Of a DNA stretch of 8,520 nt, positions 1 through 4,974 are shown one piece after another. Numbering within the stretch: position 1 is the first letter of the stretch; each line of letters opens with the position of its first letter. The DNA is taken from positions 1-8,520 of the forward strand of contig JACQFK010000650.1 of assembly GCA_016200125.1 (NCBI GenBank), given 5' to 3'. The notes under the pieces were generated by a model. That model was not told the DNA's origin and searched no databases. It worked only from the letters and a program-made list of their open reading frames with translations. Position numbers and translations under genes: made by a program. Source of the stretch: Planctomycetota bacterium (GTDB lineage Bacteria; Planctomycetota; MHYJ01; JACPRB01).

Positions 1-41
1 GCCTCGATCTCGCCCTGCTCTGGGCGGGCGCCCTCCGATGA
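1..41 (+). CDS. possible C-terminal end of a plus-strand gene (partial)
   Basis: The third forward frame reads LDLALLWAGALR and then a TGA stop at 39-41. This short hydrophobic, Leu/Ala-rich tail looks like plausible protein. Ending here would make the gene convergent with the WD40 gene that ends at 90, with the 55-83 hairpin between the two stops. Twelve codons are too few to identify a family, and another forward frame is open through this stretch as well (stop at 79-81). The call therefore rests on composition and context only, and the first 41 bases could equally be non-coding. Confidence 0.25.
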   Translation, partial: LDLALLWAGALR

Positions 42-54
42 CCGGACTGCAACC

Positions 55-83
55 GTCACAAAACAAACTGGTTGTTTTGTGAC
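55..83. terminator. perfect 12-bp hairpin, probable bidirectional terminator or 3'-end element
   Basis: GTCACAAAACAA (55-66) is followed by a 5-base loop ACTGG (67-71) and its exact reverse complement TTGTTTTGTGAC (72-83). It begins 6 bases beyond the stop codon of the minus-strand WD40 gene and 13 bases beyond a possible plus-strand stop at 41. That is where a shared terminator between convergent genes would sit. The stem is AT-rich in an otherwise GC-rich window. No T-run follows it on either strand, so it is not a textbook intrinsic terminator, although the descending arm itself is U-rich. Alternatives are an mRNA 3'-end stabiliser, a protein-binding palindrome or a small dispersed repeat. 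The hairpin is certain; its role is inferred. Confidence 0.5.
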
Positions 84-89
84 AGGGGG

Positions 90-905
90 CTACTTGAGCT
101 CGCGGAGGCGGCCGGCGGCGTCGCCGCTGAAGAGGCGGTCGCCGGCGGGACAGAGGGCGTTCACCCAGTCGCCGCCCGCCTCGAACTCGCGCTCGATCGT
201 GACGTCGTCGGGGGCGATGAAGCGCACCTTGCCGTCGCTCGAGGCCGACACCAGGTTCCGCGCGGTCCAGGCGAGATCGAGCACCGCACCCTCGTGGCCC
301 CGCACGATCCGCACCAGGCGGCCGATCTCCGGCTGCCAGATCCGCACCGTCTTGTCGCCCGAACCGCTCGCCAGGTACTTCCCGTCCGGCGAGAAGGCCA
401 GCGCGTGCACCGCATCCCAATGATTGTTGATCGTGCGCATCAGCGTGCGGCCCTTCCACACCCGGATCGTGCGGTCCGCTCCCCCGCTCACCAGGATCTC
501 GCCGTGCAGCGCCAGGGCGAGCACCGCGCCCGTATGGCCCTCGAGGTATTCGACTTTCCCCGTCTTGACGTCGATCACGCCCACCTTCTTGTCCCCGCCC
601 GCGGTAAAGAGCGTCTTCCCGTCGGCGCTCCACACCACGCGGTAGATCAGGTCGGCGTGGGCCTCCACGGTCCGCAGGAGCTTTCCGGCCTCCCAGATCC
701 GGACCTCTCCCTTCTCCCCCGCCCGCCCGCCGCACTCCGCCACCCGGCCCTCCCGCAGCGCGAGGCCCAGCACCACGCGCTTCTCGCTGCCCAGCCGCTC
801 GACGAGGCGGCCGTCGCGATAGACGTCGACGCCCCCCGGCCGCGCGACGTAGAGGCGCTCGCCGTCCCAGGCGACCGCCGTGATGGAAAGCAGGAGGGCG
901 ATCAC
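90..905 (-). CDS. WD40-repeat beta-propeller protein
   Basis: This 271-residue protein appears to be a single seven-bladed WD40 propeller. Clear repeats lie near residues 81-121, 122-160, 161-201 and 202-241, with degenerate blades at about 10-40, 43-80 and 242-271. Diagnostic pieces are GHTGAVLALAL, SGGADRTIRVW, FSPDGKYLASGSGDKTVRIW and GHEGAVLDLAW. WD40 propellers are protein-interaction scaffolds, and no catalytic domain is fused. The N-terminus MIALLLSITAVA is a very short hydrophobic stretch that may act as a weak export signal or simply be the first strand. The start is GTG. Its first bases overlap the TGA stop of the DUF1501 gene (GTGA), and a good ribosome-binding site GGGAGG lies 7 bases upstream. 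It is the last gene of the four-gene operon. WD40 genes often accompany DUF1549/DUF1501 pairs in planctomycetes; the partner here is unknown. Confidence 0.9.
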   Translation of the reverse strand: MIALLLSITAVAWDGERLYVARPGGVDVYRDGRLVERLGSEKRVVLGLALREGRVAECGGRAGEKGEVRIWEAGKLLRTVEAHADLIYRVVWSADGKTLFTAGGDKKVGVIDVKTGKVEYLEGHTGAVLALALHGEILVSGGADRTIRVWKGRTLMRTINNHWDAVHALAFSPDGKYLASGSGDKTVRIWQPEIGRLVRIVRGHEGAVLDLAWTARNLVSASSDGKVRFIAPDDVTIEREFEAGGDWVNALCPAGDRLFSGDAAGRLRELK

Positions 906-2161
906 GCGAGAGCCTCCCGGATCACTTCGCCCTTGTCGAGCACCTTGACCGGCCGTCCCGTGGTCGTCCGGTACTCCTTGTCCGCGTCGATGCCGAGCAC
1001 GTGGTAGACCGTGTGAAGCACGTCCTCCGGCCCGACCGGCCGCTCGGCCGGCAGCTCGCCGTAGGCGTCCGTTTCGCCGACCACCTGGCCCCGCTTGCTC
1101 CCGCCGCCCGCCATCAGGACGGTGCTCGCCCGCGGCCAGTGGTCCCGTCCGCCGACCGCGTTGAGCTTCGGCGTCCGGCCGAATTCGCCCATCACGATCA
1201 CCAGCGTCGACTCCAGGAGGCCGCGGCCCTCGAGATCCTCGAGCAGCGCCGACACCGCCAGGTCGAGGTCCGGCAGCTTCCCCGCGTAGATCTGCTTGCC
1301 GCTCGAGAAGGTGCCCGCGAGCCGCTTGCCGGCGTTGTCGTGCGTGTCCCAGCCGTCGTCGTTCACCGTGACGAAGCGCGAGCCCGCCTCGACCAGCCGG
1401 CGGGCCAGCAGGCAGCCCTGCCCCACTCTTGAATGGCCGTAGCGCTGCCGCACCTTCTGCTCCTCGAGCGAGAGGTCGAAGGCCGCCCGCGCCTCCTTCG
1501 ACGTCACGAGCCCGAAGGCCTGCTCGAGGAAGGTGTCCCGCGCCGGATACTCCTCGACCGCGCTGCAGAAGCGGTCCACCGCGGCGAGCATCGAACGGCG
1601 CCGGTCGAGCCGCTCCGCGGGGACCGGCGACTCCAGATCCTTTACCTTGAAATCGCGCGAGGGATCCGAGTTGACCGAGAAGGGTTCGAAGGCCGCGGTC
1701 AGGTATCCCGCGCCCGCGTAGGCAGGCGCAGTGGGCACGGCGATCACGTTGGGCAGCGCCCTCCCCACTCCGAACTCCTTCGCCGCGACCGAGCTGAAGG
1801 AGGGATAGACGAGCGCCGGCGTGGGCCGGTACCCCGTGAGCATGTAGTGCGAGGCCCGGTCATGGTTGCCTTCCGGCGACGTCACCGACCGGATCAGCGT
1901 GCAGCGGTCGAGCAGCCCGCCCAGCCGGGGCAGGTGCTCGCAGACGCGGACGCCGTCGAGCGACGACTTCCCCGGCCGGAACTCGCCGCGGATTTCCGCG
2001 GGCGCTTCAGGCTTGAGGTCGAACATGTCGAGATGGCTCGGCCCGCCGTTAAGCCAGACGAGGATGCAGGACTTCGTCCGGCTCTCCCTGCCCCACGCGA
2101 GGGCGTCGGCGAGCGTCAGCCCGAACACCGAGCCGACCAGGAATTGTCTTCGAGTGCACAT
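902..2161 (-). CDS. DUF1501 family protein, Tat-exported
   Basis: This 419-residue protein belongs to the DUF1501 family, which has an alkaline-phosphatase/sulfatase-like fold. Its enzymatic activity is not established. Residues 1-22 form a twin-arginine signal (TRRQFLVGSVFG, cleavage likely after ALA at 20-22), so it should be exported folded by Tat. Family motifs follow in order: LNGGPSHLDMFDLKP (37-51), the NHDRASHYMLTGY segment (99-111), NDDGWDTHDN (267-276), GEFGRTPKLN (325-334) and GGRDHWPRA (337-345). The Asp/His-rich motifs resemble metal-binding positions of the phosphatase superfamily; that is inference. The ATG at 2161 overlaps the upstream TGA as ATGA and places the Tat motif at residues 3-8. 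The longer open frame that continues upstream to 2908 is a shadow of the DUF1549 gene. Length is normal for the family, and no frameshift is seen. Confidence 0.95.
   Translation of the reverse strand: MCTRRQFLVGSVFGLTLADALAWGRESRTKSCILVWLNGGPSHLDMFDLKPEAPAEIRGEFRPGKSSLDGVRVCEHLPRLGGLLDRCTLIRSVTSPEGNHDRASHYMLTGYRPTPALVYPSFSSVAAKEFGVGRALPNVIAVPTAPAYAGAGYLTAAFEPFSVNSDPSRDFKVKDLESPVPAERLDRRRSMLAAVDRFCSAVEEYPARDTFLEQAFGLVTSKEARAAFDLSLEEQKVRQRYGHSRVGQGCLLARRLVEAGSRFVTVNDDGWDTHDNAGKRLAGTFSSGKQIYAGKLPDLDLAVSALLEDLEGRGLLESTLVIVMGEFGRTPKLNAVGGRDHWPRASTVLMAGGGSKRGQVVGETDAYGELPAERPVGPEDVLHTVYHVLGIDADKEYRTTTGRPVKVLDKGEVIREALA
913..918 (-). promoter_or_regulatory. ribosome-binding site for the WD40 gene
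   Basis: On the minus strand GGGAGG lies 7 bases before the GTG at 905-903. It sits inside the 3' end of the DUF1501 coding region. It supports the GTG start of the WD40 gene and, together with the GTGA overlap, translational coupling. Confidence 0.65.
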
Positions 2162-3978
2162 CAGTGGTTCGTCCCGAACTCTTTCGAGTTCAAAAGGGCC
2201 CAAAAAAGATCCTTCAGATACGCGTCGTCGGTTCCGGTCCAGTGGCTCTTCTCCGCCGCGGTCGGCGGGCGGGAGAGCGCGCGGAGGTAGAGGTTCTCGA
2301 CCGTGTCGCTGACGAGGAGCCGGTCGATCTCCGCGGAGTTCATGAGATGCAGCGTCCGCGCCAGGGTCTCGCCCGCCAGCACCGCGTCGGGCGGGAGCGT
2401 GCCGCGGGCGGCTTGCGAGATTGCGCGGGAGAGGACGTCGCCGTCGAGCGGCTTGGCGATCCGGGACGCGTAGAAGGGATCGCCCTTGCCGCATTTCCGG
2501 GCGTAGGCCGCGGACTTCATCACGGTCGCGACCAGCCGCCTCAGGGAGAAGTCCTTGCGGAACTCGCGGGCGAGCGCCTCCAGGAGCTCGGGATGGGTCG
2601 CCGGGTTGCTCGCGCGCATGTCGTCCACGGGCTCGACGAGGCCGCGCCCCATCAGCATCGCCCAGACCCGGTTCGCGGTCGCGCGGGCGAAGGCGTCGCT
2701 GTCGGTCACCCAGCGGGCGAGGTCTTCCCGCCGGTCGGCGCTCGAACCGAAGGGAGGAAGCACGGGCTTCCCGTGGAGCTCCAGCTCGCCGCGCGGCTCC
2801 AGGAAGACCCGGTTCTCCCGGACGCGGACCCGGGCGAAGAAGGCCGCCATGCTGTAGTAGTCGTGCTGGGTGAAGCGCTCGAAGGGATGGTTGTGGCATT
2901 GCGCGCACATCCAGCGTGAGCCCAGGAGCGACTGTCCCACGAACTCCGCCAGCTGCTTGGGGTCGCCGATGGCGAAATAGAGATGCTGCTCCTGCGACAG
3001 CAGCCGCCGGACCGTCTGGTCGTAGGGCTCGGCGAAACGATCCCGGATCCAGTCGCGATACGCGTCGTTCTTAGCCTGGAAGACGCCGGCCCAGCGGGCG
3101 CTCCAGTAGTCCGTGAACTCGGGGCGCGCCAGCAGCGCGTCCACAAGCCGGTCCCGGTTGCCGTCGAAGCCGCGGACGTCATCGGGCGCCGGGATCGTGC
3201 CCAGCGCGTCGATCGTCACCCGGCGCAGGAAGGTCGCGTCGTCGCCGGCCGCGAGCGGCGGCAGGCCGTAGCGCGAGAGCTTGTCGTTCACGAAGTCGTC
3301 GATGAAGTTGCGCCGGCCCGTGACGTCGACCTTCGGCCCGAAGGGGCGGCCCGCGACCACCGCGGCGACCTGGCCCCCGTAGCGGACCATGATCGAGGTT
3401 TCGCCCGCGGTCTTGACCCTGCCGTCGGGATCGGCGATGGCGTCGTCGTTCGAGGTGAGGAGCGCGAGCCGCGTGACGTCCCGGGTCGAGCCATCCGCAT
3501 AGTGGGCGGTGACGCGGCCCGGCTCCGCGCTGATGCGGGCGAGCTCGACGGGCTTCGCCGACCGGAAGGGCGCGCCCGAGCGCAGCCATTCGACGATCGT
3601 GCGGTAGGCCTCGGAGTCCTCGCCCATGGCCTTGCCGCCGCCGTGCTTGAGCTGCTTCGTGGGCTTGCGGAGCAGGAGGCTCTTCTCGGGCTCGGCGAGG
3701 TCGACCCGCCGGCCGCGGAGCTCGCGGGTGATCGCGGCGTAGTCCCAGGCCGGATCGTAGCCGAGCAGCGACAGCTTGAAGCCCTTCTGCCCCGTGGCCG
3801 AGCCGTGGCAGGCCCCGGCGTTGCAGCCCGCCTTCGTCAGGTGAGGGAGCACGTCGTTCGGGAAGTCGAGGCCCCCCCGCTCCTCTTGCTTGTCCTGAGC
3901 GAGGCACGGACGTGCCGAGTCGAAGGGAGCGGGCGCGGCTCCCAGCATCAGCAGGAGGAAGGACAGGGCGCGGGTCAT
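2161..3978 (-). CDS. DUF1549/DUF1553 (PSCyt2/PSD1) protein with Ig-like domain
   Basis: This is a 605-residue exported protein of the planctomycete PSCyt2/PSD1 type. Residues 1-17 are a Sec signal (LSFLLLMLGAAPA), followed by a linker (18-30) that is encoded by a dispersed-repeat-like element. Residues 40-140 contain GCNAGACHGS (51-60), a CX4CH cytochrome-like motif. Residues 145-215 resemble a bacterial Ig-like (Big2) domain. DUF1549 spans about 220-385, ending with CAQCHNHPF (358-366), a CXXCH motif compatible with c-type haem. DUF1553 spans about 415-605, with ANRVWAMLMGRGLVEPVDD (435-453) and the C-terminal LFWALLNSKEF (591-601). The protein is short for a family that is often 700-1,100 residues, mainly in the DUF1549-DUF1553 connector. 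Its ATG overlaps the upstream TGA (ATGA), and its stop overlaps the DUF1501 start. Haem binding and electron transfer are inferred. The open frame continues upstream to 6720, but that extension is antisense or out of frame to other genes. Confidence 0.95.
   Translation of the reverse strand: MTRALSFLLLMLGAAPAPFDSARPCLAQDKQEERGGLDFPNDVLPHLTKAGCNAGACHGSATGQKGFKLSLLGYDPAWDYAAITRELRGRRVDLAEPEKSLLLRKPTKQLKHGGGKAMGEDSEAYRTIVEWLRSGAPFRSAKPVELARISAEPGRVTAHYADGSTRDVTRLALLTSNDDAIADPDGRVKTAGETSIMVRYGGQVAAVVAGRPFGPKVDVTGRRNFIDDFVNDKLSRYGLPPLAAGDDATFLRRVTIDALGTIPAPDDVRGFDGNRDRLVDALLARPEFTDYWSARWAGVFQAKNDAYRDWIRDRFAEPYDQTVRRLLSQEQHLYFAIGDPKQLAEFVGQSLLGSRWMCAQCHNHPFERFTQHDYYSMAAFFARVRVRENRVFLEPRGELELHGKPVLPPFGSSADRREDLARWVTDSDAFARATANRVWAMLMGRGLVEPVDDMRASNPATHPELLEALAREFRKDFSLRRLVATVMKSAAYARKCGKGDPFYASRIAKPLDGDVLSRAISQAARGTLPPDAVLAGETLARTLHLMNSAEIDRLLVSDTVENLYLRALSRPPTAAEKSHWTGTDDAYLKDLFWALLNSKEFGTNH
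2176..2191 (-). other. GNRA-tetraloop hairpin before the DUF1501 start
   Basis: In the minus-strand transcript GAACTC-GAAA-GAGTTC forms a 6-bp stem closed by a GAAA tetraloop on a C-G pair, an unusually stable small fold. It ends 14 bases before the DUF1501 ATG, around where a ribosome-binding site would sit, and no good Shine-Dalgarno is visible there. The same bases encode the conserved family ending NSKEF, so the fold may be a coincidence of codon choice. A role in coupling DUF1501 translation to its upstream gene is only a possibility. Confidence 0.3.
3889..3927. repeat. dispersed palindromic-repeat-like element inside a coding region
   Basis: The 39 bases begin CTTGTCCTGAGC, contain the perfect inverted repeat GGCACG-GA-CGTGCC (3903-3916), and end GAGTCGAAGGG. 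The ends TCCTGAGC...TCGAAGGG match, from memory, a short dispersed repeat found in many GC-rich and metagenome-derived bacterial genomes, often seen in translation as FDSAQ-like peptides. On the coding strand it is exactly 13 codons, PFDSARPCLAQDK, lying between the signal peptide and the mature part of the DUF1549/DUF1553 protein with no frame disruption. No second copy was found in this window. Copy number in the genome is unknown, so repeat status rests on recognition of the end motifs plus the palindrome. Confidence 0.6.
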
Positions 3979-4877
3979 TTGCCGTACTTCTCGAGCTGCT
4001 TCCGCATCGTCGCCTGGCCGATCTCGTTGCCGTACTTCAGGTCGAGCACCCGGCCGAGGATCGCGGCGTACTGCTTCTTGAGCTCGTCGTTCGTGCCGAG
4101 GTAGGCCTCGATGTCCTTCACGGCGGCGTCGATCTGCTCCTGGGTCGCCCGCGGCTGGATCAGCCGCCGGCAGTGGTTCACCAGCTGCTCGTCCTCCTTC
4201 GGGCGCTCCATCTCCGCCCGCCGCGGCGCGGGCCGGCCCGCCTGCTCGGTCTTGAGGCGCAGCGCCGTGAGCTCCTCGCGCAGGGCGGCCACTTCCTCCT
4301 GCAGCTTCATGACCTGCTCGCGCAGCTCGTCGGCCGATCCGGTCGGCGCCGGGCCCGGGACCTTGAGGATCTCGTCCACCGCGGCCTTGATCTTCGGCGC
4401 GTCGGTCTCGTTGGGCGACACGATCGCAAAGTTCGCGTGGACCTTGTTGTCGCGCGCGACCAGGATCGTCAGCATGACCTCGCGGTTGAGCCCGTAGGCG
4501 CCGGGCCCCTCCTTGCCGTCGAGCGAGATCCCCAGCGGGCACTTGAGGTTGAGCGACTTGACCACCGCCGGCAGGTGGCGCTCCGCGCCGTCGCGGTCCT
4601 CCGACAGCGAGACGAAGCAGGTCCGGAGCCCGCGCGCCTGCTTGATCTGGCCGAACTCGTCGAGGGCCCGCATGAGCGCGGCCCCGGGCCGCGTGAGCTC
4701 GTGGATGAACACGAGGACCGTGGGAGCGCCCTTCGCGTCCCCGACGTAGTCGGCGTCCTGCCGCGAGGCGACGTCGAAGACCTTGAATCCCGACGTCTTC
4801 TCCCCCTTCTGGGGTCCGGAGAATCTCGGATCCTGGGCGGGGAACGCCAGGAGCAGGGCCGCCAGAGCGAGCTGCAT
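3975..4877 (-). CDS. secreted thioredoxin-fold protein without CXXC, with coiled coil
   Basis: This 300-residue protein has a short Sec signal (about 1-14, LALAALLLAFPA before QDP). Residues 20-175 look like a thioredoxin/TlpA-like fold: a beta strand TVLVFIHE (53-60), an amphipathic helix PGAALMRALDEF (64-75), a strand LRTCFVSLS (84-92), and PLGISLDGKEGPGAYGLN (114-131) in the position of the cis-Pro/strand region, then VMLTILVARDNKVHANF (134-150). At the usual active-site position the sequence is HELTRPG, with no CXXC, so thiol-disulfide exchange is unlikely. Residues 182-212 form a probable coiled coil with Leu/Val heptads (LREQVMKLQEEVAALREEL). A charged helical tail (228-300) has no recognised family. 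It is the first gene of the operon and has a strong AGGAGGT upstream. A structural or binding role is inferred, not shown. Confidence 0.85.
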   Translation of the reverse strand: MQLALAALLLAFPAQDPRFSGPQKGEKTSGFKVFDVASRQDADYVGDAKGAPTVLVFIHELTRPGAALMRALDEFGQIKQARGLRTCFVSLSEDRDGAERHLPAVVKSLNLKCPLGISLDGKEGPGAYGLNREVMLTILVARDNKVHANFAIVSPNETDAPKIKAAVDEILKVPGPAPTGSADELREQVMKLQEEVAALREELTALRLKTEQAGRPAPRRAEMERPKEDEQLVNHCRRLIQPRATQEQIDAAVKDIEAYLGTNDELKKQYAAILGRVLDLKYGNEIGQATMRKQLEKYGK

Positions 4878-4880
4878 AAG

Positions 4881-4887
4881 ACCTCCT
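4881..4887 (-). promoter_or_regulatory. strong ribosome-binding site for the thioredoxin-fold gene
   Basis: On the minus strand AGGAGGT lies 3 bases (CTT) before the ATG at 4877-4875. It is the best Shine-Dalgarno in the window. It fixes the start of the first gene of the operon and is consistent with independent, efficient initiation there, whereas the downstream genes rely on overlap coupling. Confidence 0.8.
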
Positions 4888-4898
4888 CATCGGGTTTC

Positions 4899-4947
4899 CT
4901 GACTGAACGGGCGGGAGCGTAGAATATTGTGCGCATCCCGGTGTCGA
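4899..4947. promoter_or_regulatory. candidate overlapping divergent promoters
   Basis: The 97-bp gap between the two divergent operons is the only place for their promoters. It holds an AT-rich core AGAATATT (4921-4928). On the plus strand TAGAAT (4920-4925, 5 of 6 to TATAAT) follows CTGACT (4899-4904, 4 of 6 to TTGACA) with a 15-base spacer. On the minus strand TATTCT (4926-4921) follows TCGACA (4947-4942, 5 of 6) with a 15-base spacer. Both spacers are short for sigma-70, so these assignments are tentative. If right, the two promoters share their -10 core and could not easily fire together. Confidence 0.3.
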
Positions 4948-4974
4948 AACTGTGGAACGCTGGGGGGATCGAAC

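Noticed and set aside
2162..2908. Upstream extension of the DUF1501 frame
   Set aside because: It is an out-of-frame reading of the DUF1549/DUF1553 gene rich in Arg and Pro. The Tat signal starts exactly at the ATG at 2161.
4689..4721. Thioredoxin active site in the first operon gene
   Set aside because: The expected position reads HELTRPG; the cysteines present (87, 113, 236) are isolated and do not form a CXXC.
72..4922. Several long plus-strand open frames across the minus-strand operon
   Set aside because: All lie antisense to recognisable genes, have biased Arg/Ala/Pro/Val composition and show no conserved motifs.
4927..4974. TTG start 16 codons upstream of the protease ATG
   Set aside because: It would add a Cys/Arg-rich segment before an otherwise clear lipoprotein signal and would overlap the promoter region. 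The ATG at 4975 has a purine-rich site at good spacing.
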